A stretch of 34,264 nt of DNA from positions 13,727-47,990 of the forward strand of contig NYVM01000006.1 in NCBI GenBank assembly GCA_002684605.1, given 5' to 3'. The notes beneath the pieces were generated by a model, which was not told the origin of the DNA, ran no database searches, and saw only the letters and a program-made list of their open reading frames with translations. Positions 25,041-33,282 of this stretch are shown here, piece after piece. The stretch is from Candidatus Pelagibacterales bacterium (GTDB lineage: Bacteria; Pseudomonadota; Alphaproteobacteria; TMED109). The position numbers were made by a program, and so were the translations under genes. Positions within the stretch are counted from its first letter, which is position 1, and each line of letters opens with the position of its first letter.

Positions 25041-26012
25041 TTATTTTTTGGAAAAAGGGTGTTTAGTTAATTTATGTTTTGCCATAGGATGGTAATCCCC
25101 TTTTAAACCAATTGGATTGGCAGATCTTATATCGTGTGCAATTTCAACTGATGTTCTAGCATCTTCTATCCCATTACCTTGACCGCCCAATATACTTTTA
25201 TATACTTCATTATGTAAATTAGTAAAGCCTGAGCTAAACTCTAATTCTTCATTCTCAATTTTAATTGACCTGAATGTTGTTTGGCCTGATTCCTTAATTT
25301 CTTTTGGCAATACATCAGAATTAATAGAAAGAAACCAACGTACTCTTGCTCTATCAAATTCTAAATAACCAGAAGCTCTATCATGAGTATGGAGATGAAC
25401 AACATTAGCTTTTACAGCACCAAAAATCCAAGCAAGCATATCAAAAAAATGAATACCTATATTAGTAGTTACTCCACCAGCTTTTACTTCATCACCTTTC
25501 CAAGATGTATAATACCAATTACCTCTAGAGGTTATATAAGTAAGATCTATATCAAAAACTTTGTCCTTAGAAGATAAATCAATTTTTTTCTTTAATTCAA
25601 TTATACTTTTATGAAATCTAAGTTGTAAGACATTGTATACTTTACATCCAGTTTCTTTTTCCATGAGCTTTAAAGGATCTAAATTCCATGGGTTCAAAAC
25701 TAATGGTTTTTCACAAATAGCATGAGCACCTCTTCGTAAAGCCATTCTTATATGAGAATCATGTAAATAATTGGGACTACAAATACTTACATAATCTAAA
25801 TTAATTTTTTTTTCATATCTAATTTTTTCAATATGTCTATCAAATCTTGCAAATTCAGTAAAAAAATCTGTTTTTGGAAAAAAACGATCAATTATACCAA
25901 CACTATCCGACGGGTCTAAAGCAGCTATTAAATTATTATTAGTATCCTTAATAGCTGACAAATGTCTTGGAGCAATGTATCCAGAAACACCAATTAATGC
26001 AAAATTTTTCAT
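25041..26012 (-). CDS. wbpB: WbpB/WlbA-type UDP-GlcNAcA 3-dehydrogenase
   Basis: 323 aa Gfo/Idh/MocA oxidoreductase. The N-terminal dinucleotide fold opens ALIGVSGYIAPRHLSAI, distinctive for WlbA/WbpB. The catalytic EKP is at 101-103 in CEKPLVLNPWNLD, and VTTNIGIHFFDMLAWIFG carries the active-site His. Established chemistry: oxidation of the 3-hydroxyl of UDP-GlcNAcA to the 3-keto sugar, with NAD recycled through 2-oxoglutarate. The neighbours complete the pathway: the WbpE-like aminotransferase ends 1 bp before its ATG, preceded by WbpD- and dehydrogenase-like genes. The order dehydrogenase, D, E, B is contiguous. It supplies the UDP-3-amino-3-deoxy route to a 2,3-diacetamido uronic acid, which WbpG/HisH/HisF could convert to an acetamidino sugar. 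Confidence 0.88.
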   Translation of the reverse strand: MKNFALIGVSGYIAPRHLSAIKDTNNNLIAALDPSDSVGIIDRFFPKTDFFTEFARFDRHIEKIRYEKKINLDYVSICSPNYLHDSHIRMALRRGAHAICEKPLVLNPWNLDPLKLMEKETGCKVYNVLQLRFHKSIIELKKKIDLSSKDKVFDIDLTYITSRGNWYYTSWKGDEVKAGGVTTNIGIHFFDMLAWIFGAVKANVVHLHTHDRASGYLEFDRARVRWFLSINSDVLPKEIKESGQTTFRSIKIENEELEFSSGFTNLHNEVYKSILGGQGNGIEDARTSVEIAHDIRSANPIGLKGDYHPMAKHKLTKHPFSKK

Positions 26013-26013
26013 T

Positions 26014-27111
26014 TTATAATATTTCAGTTAATATTTTTGATATATAAATTTGTTCAGATTCTAATAAGTAAGGATTCATTGGCAAACTTAAAATTTCGTT
26101 TGAAATTTTCTCGGCAATTTTGAAATCACCTTTTTTATAATTTAGATAATTAAAACATTGCTGAAGGTGCAAAGGCTTTGGATAATAAACAGCAGAGGGA
26201 ACTCCATTTTCTTTTAATAAAGCTTGAACTTTATTTCTTTCCTTAACTCTAATTGAATATTGTGCCCATACAGATGTATTTTCTTGCTTAATATATGGTA
26301 GTATAGCATTAACATCTTTTAGAGCTAATGAATAAATATTTGCAACTTTCTGTCTTCTTAATATATCATTTTTATAATTATCAATCTTTACACCTAAAAT
26401 TGCCGCTTGCAAAGTATCTAATCTTCCACCCATACCAATATACTGATGATGATATTTTTTAGTCTGTCCATGTATCCTCATACTAATAATTTTATCAGCC
26501 AAATCTTTATCATTGGTAAAAACTGCTCCACCATCTCCAAAACACCCCAAAGGTTTTGCAGGAAAAAAACTAGTAGTTGCAATAGTAGAGTAATTACAAC
26601 TTCTAATTCCATTAGAGCTAGCCCCAAAACTTTGAGCACCATCTTCAATAACTGATAAATTATGCTGTTTTGCAATAAAATTAATAGATTTCATATCAGC
26701 CATTTGACCAAATAATGACACAGGTATAATTGCTTTAGTTTTAGATGTAATCTTAGATTCAATAAGAGTTGAATCAATATTATATGTTCTTTCATCAATA
26801 TCAACAAAAACTGGAACCGCTCCTAAAAATGCAATTGTTTCAGCTGTAGAAATAAAAGTGAATGGAGTAGTTATAATTTCATCACCTGGCTGAATATTTA
26901 AAGCCATCATGGCTAACAATAAAGCATCTGTTCCATTAGAACATGTTATAGCATATTTAGCTCCAGTAAAATCAGATAATTTCTTTTCAAGAACAGCAAC
27001 ATCTTTACCCATAATAAAAGATGAAGAACTAATTACATCCGCAATTGCATTATCAATTTTTGATTTATGCTCATTATAAGATAAAATTAAATTTGCAAAA
27101 TCAATTTTCAT
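26014..27111 (-). CDS. wbpE: WbpE/WlbC-type UDP-3-keto-GlcNAcA aminotransferase
   Basis: 365 aa DegT/DnrJ/EryC1 aminotransferase. The PLP Lys is Lys186 in TSFFPAKPLGCFGDGG, one residue from the Lys185 of P. aeruginosa WbpE. Asp157 in VIEDGAQSFGA pairs with the pyridine nitrogen. TTPFTFISTAETIAFLGA is the usual substrate-side stretch. The PAKPLGCFGDGG form of the motif separates this branch from the 4-keto-sugar aminotransferase at 21608-22744. It transfers an amino group from glutamate to the 3-keto UDP-GlcNAcA made by WbpB, giving the 3-amino sugar that WbpD acetylates. Its ATG overlaps the wbpD-like gene by 11 bp, and the wbpB-like ATG follows 1 bp after its stop. Confidence 0.88.
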   Translation of the reverse strand: MKIDFANLILSYNEHKSKIDNAIADVISSSSFIMGKDVAVLEKKLSDFTGAKYAITCSNGTDALLLAMMALNIQPGDEIITTPFTFISTAETIAFLGAVPVFVDIDERTYNIDSTLIESKITSKTKAIIPVSLFGQMADMKSINFIAKQHNLSVIEDGAQSFGASSNGIRSCNYSTIATTSFFPAKPLGCFGDGGAVFTNDKDLADKIISMRIHGQTKKYHHQYIGMGGRLDTLQAAILGVKIDNYKNDILRRQKVANIYSLALKDVNAILPYIKQENTSVWAQYSIRVKERNKVQALLKENGVPSAVYYPKPLHLQQCFNYLNYKKGDFKIAEKISNEILSLPMNPYLLESEQIYISKILTEIL

Positions 27112-27688
27112 TAGAAATCTTTTTAACTATATCTTTTTTTAAAAAATAAGTTTCATTTGTTTCTTCACAAACTGCATAGCCTTCCTTATTAAAGAATAAT
27201 TTATTACCGTACTCGCTAATCCAACCAATTTGCTTTGCAGGATTACCAACTACTAAAGAATATGGAAGCACATCCCTCGTTACAACAGAACCTGCACCAA
27301 TTAGCGCATAATCACCTATAGTATTACCACAAATAATAGTGGAATTTGCACCTATACTAGCACCTTTTTTTATGATCGTTCTTTTGAATTCTTCTCTTCT
27401 TTTTACAGAGCTTCTTGGGTTAATAACATTTGTAAAAACCATTGATGGACCTAAGAAAACATCATCTTCACAAATAACTCCTGTATAAACAGACACATTA
27501 TTTTGAATTTTTACATTATTACCAATAATAACACCGGGTGAAATAACAATATTTTGACCTAAGTTACAATTTTCACCAATTTTACAGTCTTGCATTATAT
27601 GGCTAAAGTGCCATATTTTTGAGCCTTCTCCAATATCGTTAGGCTCATCAATAACTGCTGTTTCGTGAGCAAAGTATTTTTTTTTCAT
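27101..27688 (-). CDS. wbpD: WbpD/WlbB-type 3-N-acetyltransferase, left-handed beta-helix
   Basis: 195 aa from the ATG at 27688 (MKKKYFAHETAVIDE). A TTG immediately upstream could add one residue but is not needed. The protein is nearly all hexapeptide repeats (GEGSKIWHFSHIMQ through SIGANSTIICGNTIGDYALIGAG), typical of trimeric left-handed beta-helix acetyltransferases. The C-terminus VVTRDVLPYSLVVGNPAKQIGWIS is the usual acetyl-CoA-side closing. WbpD/WlbB acetylates the 3-amino group of UDP-GlcNAc3NA to give UDP-2,3-diacetamido-2,3-dideoxy-glucuronic acid. It lies 10 bp after the dehydrogenase and overlaps wbpE by 11 bp. Family confident; the exact substrate follows from the neighbouring B and E enzymes. 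Confidence 0.86.
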   Translation of the reverse strand: MKKKYFAHETAVIDEPNDIGEGSKIWHFSHIMQDCKIGENCNLGQNIVISPGVIIGNNVKIQNNVSVYTGVICEDDVFLGPSMVFTNVINPRSSVKRREEFKRTIIKKGASIGANSTIICGNTIGDYALIGAGSVVTRDVLPYSLVVGNPAKQIGWISEYGNKLFFNKEGYAVCEETNETYFLKKDIVKKISNEN

Positions 27689-27698
27689 CAAATATATT

Positions 27699-28964
27699 TT
27701 ATAATCTCAATACACTTTTGTTTCTTGGCAATACAGACTTTACATCAAAAATTATTGATGATGAAGATTCAATATTGAATTTTTTGTCATTCATAAATAC
27801 AGAATGTGGTACAGCAAGAATAATTAATTTATATAAATTCATTTCTGGATTATTAATTAATGTAATGTTCAAATGCTCTTTAACTTCATTTTGATTAGCT
27901 ATAGGATCACATACATCAACATCAATTCCAAAATCTATTAATTCATTTACAACACCAACAATTTTAGTATTTCTTATATCCGGGCAATTTTCTTTAAATG
28001 TCACTCCTAAAATAAGAACTTTAGACTTAGTCATATTTATACCGTTCTGCAACATATACTTAATTGCTTTTCCGGCTACAAATTTATCCATTCTACTATT
28101 TACTCTTCTTCCCGATAAGATAACTTCAGGGTAATATCCTAAGCTTTCTGCTTTATGAGCAAGATAATATGGATCAACACTTATACAATGTCCACCAACT
28201 AATCCGGGAGAATACTTTAAAAAATTCCACTTAGTTCCAGCTGCCTCAATTACATCATGTGTATCAATACCCATTTTATCAAACATTAGAGCTAATTCGT
28301 TTACAAATGAAATATTTATATCTCTTTGTGCATTTTCAATTGCTTTTGAAGCTTCTGCAACTTTTATTGATGGAGCCAAGTGTGTACCTGCAACTATAAT
28401 AGTTTTATATAATAAATCAATTTCGCTAGCTATCTTGGGAGTTGATCCAGAAGTTACTTTTTTAATTTTAGTTAGAGTATTAATTTTGTCTCCAGGATTA
28501 ATTCTCTCAGGACTATATCCACAATAAAATTCAGAATTATATTTTAAATTACTATATTTTTCTAAAACGGGGACACAATCTTCTTCAGTACATCCAGGAT
28601 ATACCGTAGATTCATAAATAACAATATCTCCTTTATTTAATAATTCACCAACAAATTGAGATGCAGTAATTAAGTGAGATAAATCAGGCTTATTATATTT
28701 ATCAATAGGTGTTGGAACAGTAATAATATAAATATTACAATCTTGTAAATCACTTTGACTAAAAGTAAATTTAAGTGTAGAATTATGTAAATTATCTGAG
28801 CTAACCTCGAGAGTTCTGTCAAAACCTAAATTAAGTTCATCAATTCTACTGTGATCAATATCAAAACCAATTGTTTTAAAGTGTTTAGCAAATTCTATCG
28901 CAAGAGGAAAACCAACATATCCTAAACCAACTATACCAATCTTATAATTATTTTTTAAAATCAT
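27699..28964 (-). CDS. tviB: UDP-HexNAc 6-dehydrogenase (WbpO/TviB branch)
   Basis: 421 aa from the ATG at 28964. An upstream GTG at 28970 would add two residues. UDP-sugar dehydrogenase fold: NAD loop GIVGLGYVGFP (10-20), VPTPID near 83-88, STVYPGCTEEDCVPVLE from 119, SPERINPGDK (151-160), KVAEASKAIEN from 201, and the catalytic Cys260 in GLVGGHCISVDPYY. The SPERINPGDK and GTKWNFLKYSPG stretches place it with WbpO/TviB rather than with UDP-glucose dehydrogenases or WecC. It oxidises UDP-GlcNAc or UDP-GalNAc to the uronic acid. As first gene ahead of wbpD, wbpE and wbpB it probably fills the WbpA role, making UDP-GlcNAcA. It is separated from wecC by a 142 bp gap. Confidence 0.84.
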   Translation of the reverse strand: MILKNNYKIGIVGLGYVGFPLAIEFAKHFKTIGFDIDHSRIDELNLGFDRTLEVSSDNLHNSTLKFTFSQSDLQDCNIYIITVPTPIDKYNKPDLSHLITASQFVGELLNKGDIVIYESTVYPGCTEEDCVPVLEKYSNLKYNSEFYCGYSPERINPGDKINTLTKIKKVTSGSTPKIASEIDLLYKTIIVAGTHLAPSIKVAEASKAIENAQRDINISFVNELALMFDKMGIDTHDVIEAAGTKWNFLKYSPGLVGGHCISVDPYYLAHKAESLGYYPEVILSGRRVNSRMDKFVAGKAIKYMLQNGINMTKSKVLILGVTFKENCPDIRNTKIVGVVNELIDFGIDVDVCDPIANQNEVKEHLNITLINNPEMNLYKLIILAVPHSVFMNDKKFNIESSSSIIFDVKSVLPRNKSVLRL

Positions 28965-29106
28965 ATACACAAATTAACTTCATTAAACGAAAAAATTACC
29001 TCAGTAAAAACAATTGAATTCATATTTTTATTTTTAGATTAAAAAATTCTTTTTTTTCATTTCAATTAAAAAAATCTTACTGTTTTATTAATACTAAATT
29101 TTACTG
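28965..29106 (-). other. Intergenic gap between wecC and the WbpO/TviB-like gene
   Basis: At 142 bp this is the largest gap in the window. It is almost entirely A/T with A and T runs. The coding strand has AACAGTAA twice, 24 bp apart (29077-29084 and 29101-29108, the second crossing the wecC stop), and a TTGAAA 18 bp before TAATCT. None of these makes a convincing promoter or operator. There is no GC-rich hairpin. It separates the galE-wecB-wecC group from the diacetamido-uronate group and is the best place for an internal promoter. Confidence 0.25.
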
Positions 29107-30315
29107 TTAATCAACAGCGCCACAAAAATCTAAAATTATTTGACGTTTTTTTATTTTTAAGTTTTTGAATTCATTATGAGCAACTAAAAATACAATGATA
29201 TCTGCACTCTCAAATGCAAACTTATGATCAGTTAACTTATAAACAGAATGAGAATTAATATTTGGCTCAACAATAAAATACTCTTCTTCACTTAAATTTT
29301 GTATAAATTTTTGAACAATGTACTCTGCTGGTGATTCTCTTAAATCATCAATATTTGGCTTAAAAGCCAGTCCCATTAAGGCAGTTCTTGGCTTTCTACC
29401 ATTTTTTAGTTCAAATTTAAGTTTTTCATTTTGAATTTTCTCGGCACACCAAAAAGATTTATAATTATTAACTTCTCTAGCTGTTCCAATGATTTTTGAC
29501 TCCATTGGATAATCGGAAACTATAAAATAAGGATCCACTGCAATACAATGACCTCCAACACCACAACCGGGTTGAAGTATATTTACTCTTGGGTGTTTAT
29601 TTGCAAGATTAATTAATTCCCAAACATTAATATTTGCCTTATCACATATTAAAGATAGTTCATTAGCAAATGCTATTTGAACGTCACGAGAAGAGTTTTC
29701 TACTAATTTACACATCTCAGCCGTACGAGCATTAGTGGCATGTAACTCCCCTTTTACATATTTACTGTAAAATGATATTGCTTTTTGAGTAGAAATATCA
29801 TCTATGCCTCCAACTACACGATCATTTTCTACAAGCTCATACATTACATTTCCAGGCAATACTCTTTCAGGGCAATAAGCAATATGAATATTTCCTTCAA
29901 GATCAGGCCTTAATGTAAATATTAAATTCTGCATTTTTTCAGTAGTACCAATTGGAGAGGTTGATTCAATAATATATAAATCTCCTTTTTTTAAAAAGGG
30001 CACAATTCCTTTTGTGGCAGCCTCAACGAAAGATATATCTGGTTCATGATTTCCTTTGAAAGGTGTAGGCACAACTATTAAATAAACATCTGCTGATGTA
30101 GGTTTTGTTGATGCTTTAAAAAAACCATTAGAAACTGCTTTTGAAACAATTTTATCTAAATCTGGCTCAACAATGTGAATTTTACCTTTATTAATAGTGT
30201 CAACTACTTTTTGATTAATATCAACTCCTAATACATTTGTACCATGAGATGCTATTAGTGCTGATGTGGGTAATCCAATATACCCCAATCCAATAGTTAC
30301 TACTTCTGCGTTCAT
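29107..30315 (-). CDS. wecC: UDP-N-acetyl-D-mannosamine dehydrogenase
   Basis: 402 aa UDP-sugar dehydrogenase. NAD loop VTIGLGYIGLP (6-16), DVYLIVVPTPFKG (76-88), EPDISFVEAATK, ESTSPIGTTEKM (117-128), CPERVLPG (148-155), Lys203 in AEMCKLVENSSRD, and the nucleophile Cys257 in GVGGHCIAVDPYF. The CPERVLPG and NKHPRVNILQPGCGVGGHC stretches are WecC-type. The reaction is two NAD-dependent oxidations of UDP-ManNAc to UDP-ManNAcA. It follows wecB with a TAATG overlap, so epimerase and dehydrogenase are made together. The nearby WecG-family glycosyltransferase at 32536-33282 is the obvious user of ManNAcA, as in enterobacterial common antigen synthesis. The sequence reads as typical of Bacteroidota WecC. 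Confidence 0.9.
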   Translation of the reverse strand: MNAEVVTIGLGYIGLPTSALIASHGTNVLGVDINQKVVDTINKGKIHIVEPDLDKIVSKAVSNGFFKASTKPTSADVYLIVVPTPFKGNHEPDISFVEAATKGIVPFLKKGDLYIIESTSPIGTTEKMQNLIFTLRPDLEGNIHIAYCPERVLPGNVMYELVENDRVVGGIDDISTQKAISFYSKYVKGELHATNARTAEMCKLVENSSRDVQIAFANELSLICDKANINVWELINLANKHPRVNILQPGCGVGGHCIAVDPYFIVSDYPMESKIIGTAREVNNYKSFWCAEKIQNEKLKFELKNGRKPRTALMGLAFKPNIDDLRESPAEYIVQKFIQNLSEEEYFIVEPNINSHSVYKLTDHKFAFESADIIVFLVAHNEFKNLKIKKRQIILDFCGAVD

Positions 30316-31433
30316 TATTTTAAATTTTTTATAAATTTAACAATTCTTTTCGATGCCATTCCGTCTCCATAAGGATTGTGAAGCTTTGACATTTTAATAA
30401 GGTTTTCTTCGTTATTTAGTAAGTTCAAAGCACTTGAAACAATTAAATCTTCATTAGTACCAACTAATAAAACAGTTCCTGCCTCAACAGCTTCTGGTCT
30501 TTCTGTTGTATCTCTCATAACTAAAACTGGTTTACCTAAGCTTGGAGCCTCTTCTTGAACACCTCCACTGTCAGTGATAATAATCTTAGATCTATTCATT
30601 AGCCAAATAAAATCTTGATAAGCTAGAGGCTCAATTAAAAGAACATTCTTAACAACTGATAAAATTCTGTCTACAGGTTCTTTTACTTTTGGATTCAAAT
30701 GAACAGGATATATGAGTATTCGATTAACATTATCTAATGCGATTCTCTTTAGTGCGTTACAGATTCTTTCAAAACCTTCTCCGTGATTTTCTCTTCTGTG
30801 TCCTGTTACTAAAACGACTTCTTGATTTCCAATCTGTTTTGAGAGATCTTGAATTAATATACTTGGATTTTTATTAGCTTTTTCAACAGACTTTATTAAA
30901 GCATCTATTACTGTATTTCCAGTAACTAAAATTGAATTATCAGAAATATTTTCTTTTAGTAAATTATTTTTTGAAGTTTCAGTAGGAGCAAAATGATAAT
31001 CACAAATTCTACCAGTAATTTGTCTATTAATTTCTTCTGGAAAAGGCGATAGCTTGTTGTGTGTTCTTAAACCTGCTTCTATGTGACATACTTTTGCCCC
31101 AGAATAAAAACTCGCAATGGAAGCTGCCATTGTTGTAGTTGTATCGCCATGTACAAACACATAATCTGGATTAAATTTTTCAAGAATTGGTTTCAAAGAT
31201 TCAATTATTGAAGCTGTTAGTACATATAAATTTTGACCTGGTTTCATTAAATCAAGATCAAAATCAGCAATAATTTCGAAAAAATCTAAGACTTGGTCCA
31301 ACATTTCACGATGTTGTGCAGTAACACAAACTTTGGTGTCAAATAAATCTGAATATTTATGAAACTCCTTTACTAAAGGGGCCATTTTAATTGCCTCTGG
31401 ACGTGTTCCAAAAATTAATAAAATTTTTTTCAT
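30315..31433 (-). CDS. wecB: UDP-N-acetylglucosamine 2-epimerase, non-hydrolysing
   Basis: 372 aa. The opening KILLIFGTRPEAIKMAPLV is diagnostic of WecB/MnaA rather than of WbpI-type epimerases, which open with GARPQFIK. The residues matching E. coli Asp95, Glu117, Glu131 and His213 are Asp97 (VHGDTT), Glu119 (HIEAGLR), Glu133 (FPEEINR) and His212 (VTGHRREN), all present. ITDSGGVQEEAP near 286-297 is the UDP-binding segment. It interconverts UDP-GlcNAc and UDP-ManNAc, feeding WecC, which starts inside its stop codon (TAATG at 30315). Its own ATG shares a base with the galE stop (TAATG at 31433). It could also feed ManNAc to other routes. No length anomaly. Confidence 0.93.
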   Translation of the reverse strand: MKKILLIFGTRPEAIKMAPLVKEFHKYSDLFDTKVCVTAQHREMLDQVLDFFEIIADFDLDLMKPGQNLYVLTASIIESLKPILEKFNPDYVFVHGDTTTTMAASIASFYSGAKVCHIEAGLRTHNKLSPFPEEINRQITGRICDYHFAPTETSKNNLLKENISDNSILVTGNTVIDALIKSVEKANKNPSILIQDLSKQIGNQEVVLVTGHRRENHGEGFERICNALKRIALDNVNRILIYPVHLNPKVKEPVDRILSVVKNVLLIEPLAYQDFIWLMNRSKIIITDSGGVQEEAPSLGKPVLVMRDTTERPEAVEAGTVLLVGTNEDLIVSSALNLLNNEENLIKMSKLHNPYGDGMASKRIVKFIKNLK

Positions 31434-32443
31434 TATTTTTTATTTATCATATTTTTTGATGCTTGCCAAGTCCAAGCAGAAATTAATGCTTCTTTTATTG
31501 TCCTATTTGGTTGCCAATCAAGAAAGTTCTTTATTTTATTTCCATCAGAATATATTTTATCAATATCTCCTTCCCTTCTTGCTCCAATTGTATAATTAAC
31601 TTTTAAATTATTTACTTCTTCAAAAATATTAATAATGTCTAAGACACTTAAACCTTTGCCAGTACCTACATTAAAGACCTCTTTAACCTTGTTTTTTAAC
31701 AAATAATCTAATGCACTAACATGAGCAGAAGCTAAATCCTGGACATGAATATAATCTCTAACACAAGTTCCATCGTGCGTGTTATAATCATTTCCATTAA
31801 TAATTAATTTTTCACGAATACCGCTAGCTACTTCTGTAACAATTGGAACTAAATTATCTACGCCATCATGTGAACAATCACCAATCATTACTGATGCATG
31901 CGAACCAATAGGGTTAAAATATCTTAAAGATACACTATTACAAATGTTTTCCTTTATTAAAACTTCACACTTCTGTTTTGTTTGTCCATAAGGAGATTCA
32001 GCTTTTTTAAATGGAGCAAGCTCATTAATAGGTAATTTATCTGGCATTCCATATACAGTACATGATGATGAGAAAATTAAGTTTTTAAATTTATTTTTAT
32101 TTAAGCATTTTAAAATGACCTCTAATGAGCCTATATTATTTGTATAATATTTCTTAGGATTTGCAATAGATTCTCCAACTGATTTAAATGCTGCAAAATG
32201 AATACAAGCATAAATATCATCATAAAATTTAAATAGATTTTCCATTTGCTCAAAATCAGTACAATCAATTTTATGAAATGGAATATTAGTGTTTAAAATT
32301 TGATTAATTCCTGAAATATTAGTTTCAGAAGAATTACTTAAATTATCAACAATGATTGGCATATATCCGCATAAAAACAACTCAACAACCGTATGAGAAC
32401 CTATGTAGCCAGCCCCACCAGTAACTAAAATTTTTGCTCTCAT
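31433..32443 (-). CDS. galE: UDP-glucose/UDP-HexNAc 4-epimerase GalE
   Basis: 336 aa. NAD loop GGAGYIG (9-15), FSSSCTVYG (124-132), Tyr152/Lys156 in ESPYGQTKQKCE, then RYFNPIGSH and DGTCVRDYIHVQDLASAH. The DGTCVRDYIHV form is the one I associate with Bacteroidota GalE. It interconverts UDP-Glc/UDP-Gal and often UDP-GlcNAc/UDP-GalNAc; substrate breadth cannot be judged here. It is preceded by a 92 bp gap with a short inverted repeat, and its TAA overlaps wecB by one base, so it heads the galE-wecB-wecC group. It supplies galacto-configured donors to the locus and may also serve general metabolism. The upstream leader is A/T-only and lacks a Shine-Dalgarno. Confidence 0.92.
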   Translation of the reverse strand: MRAKILVTGGAGYIGSHTVVELFLCGYMPIIVDNLSNSSETNISGINQILNTNIPFHKIDCTDFEQMENLFKFYDDIYACIHFAAFKSVGESIANPKKYYTNNIGSLEVILKCLNKNKFKNLIFSSSCTVYGMPDKLPINELAPFKKAESPYGQTKQKCEVLIKENICNSVSLRYFNPIGSHASVMIGDCSHDGVDNLVPIVTEVASGIREKLIINGNDYNTHDGTCVRDYIHVQDLASAHVSALDYLLKNKVKEVFNVGTGKGLSVLDIINIFEEVNNLKVNYTIGARREGDIDKIYSDGNKIKNFLDWQPNRTIKEALISAWTWQASKNMINKK

Positions 32444-32535
32444 AATTTAACAAATTTACACTTACTTTAAAGAACATTTAGTAAGTATTAACACCTAAAT
32501 AAAAAAAATTACTAATCAAAAAATGTTAATAAAAA
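32444..32535 (-). promoter_or_regulatory. galE upstream gap with inverted repeat and candidate -7 element
   Basis: This 92 bp gap precedes the galE-wecB-wecC group. The coding strand has TAAATTTG at 32451-32458, matching the Bacteroidota TAnnTTTG consensus, but only 7 bp before the ATG, which would give an almost leaderless message, and no TTTG lies at the expected distance upstream. A 7 bp inverted repeat, acttact/agtaagt at 32460-32466 and 32480-32486, has a 13 nt loop. It has no T tract after it, so it is not an intrinsic terminator. A regulator site is possible. Confidence 0.25.
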
Positions 32536-33282
32536 TTAAAAAAGAAATTGAAATTTACTTTTGAAGACTAAAACTAAAAATTTAAAATTATCTATAGTAT
32601 ATCTCCGCCACAATCTAATTGGCTCTTGAACTAATCGATAAAACCACTCTAATCCTATATACTGCATAAATCTTGGGGCTCTATTAATTTTACCTGAAAT
32701 AACGTCAAAACTACCACCAACACCCATTATAAAATTTATACCTCTTAAATCTACTTTATATTTGTACAGAAAATTTTCTTTCTTTGGAGAAGTCATCGCA
32801 ACAAATAAAATATTAGCATTTGATTTTTGAATTTTTTTTACAATTTCAAATTCTTCACTTTTATTGTAATAACCATTCCTATATCCTGCAATTAAATCTT
32901 TAGAATATTTGATCGAGTAATCATTTACAAGTTTTTTAACAATATTTTCTTTTGCGCCAAAGAAAAAACATTTGTATTTTTTTTTATGTGAAAGCTCTAC
33001 TAACTTTTCCATCAAATCTATACCGGCAACTCTTTCAGGGATATTATAACCAAGATATTTTGCAGCCCATACAATACTCATTCCATCAGCATTAATAAGA
33101 TCAGATTCAAGAACACTTTGTCTTAAAAATTTATCTTTATGTATTTGCACAACTTTGCCAGCATTTATTACGCAATGATGAATTTGTTTATCAAAAAAAA
33201 TAGCTTCATCAATTTTATTAATGGTTTCATCCATTGTTAAAACATCTAATGGGATATTTAAAAAATTGATTTTTTTACTCAT
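32536..33282 (-). CDS. WecG/TagA/CpsF-family (GT26) glycosyltransferase
   Basis: 248 aa, standard for the family. Motifs: VINAGKVVQ (38-46) with the conserved Asn40, INADGMSIVW (63-72) with the probable catalytic Asp66, RVAGIDLM (84-91), FFFGAKEN, VAMTSPKKENF, and MGVGGSFDVISGKINRAP. The C-terminus YIGLEWFYRLVQEPIRLWRRY is the basic amphipathic tail that in TagA docks the enzyme to the membrane. E. coli WecG adds ManNAcA to GlcNAc-diphospho-undecaprenol; TagA adds ManNAc. With wecB and wecC just downstream, ManNAcA transfer is the best prediction. The ATG overlaps the upstream GT4 gene by 8 bp. It probably adds the second sugar of the repeat unit, at the inner face of the membrane. Confidence 0.87.
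   Translation of the reverse strand: MSKKINFLNIPLDVLTMDETINKIDEAIFFDKQIHHCVINAGKVVQIHKDKFLRQSVLESDLINADGMSIVWAAKYLGYNIPERVAGIDLMEKLVELSHKKKYKCFFFGAKENIVKKLVNDYSIKYSKDLIAGYRNGYYNKSEEFEIVKKIQKSNANILFVAMTSPKKENFLYKYKVDLRGINFIMGVGGSFDVISGKINRAPRFMQYIGLEWFYRLVQEPIRLWRRYTIDNFKFLVLVFKSKFQFLF

Noticed and set aside
26478..26675. Short minus-strand frame inside the WbpE-like gene
   Set aside because: It is an alternative frame of the aminotransferase, fully covered by the conserved PLP-Lys region.
29077..29108. Two copies of TTACTGTT 24 bp apart as an operator
   Set aside because: Short, A/T-rich and partly inside the wecC stop region; chance occurrence is likely and no further copies were seen.
30315..31433. 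The 2-epimerase as WbpI acting on UDP-GlcNAc3NAcA
   Set aside because: It opens GTRPEAIKMAPLV as in WecB and is coupled to a WecC gene; WbpI-type enzymes open differently.
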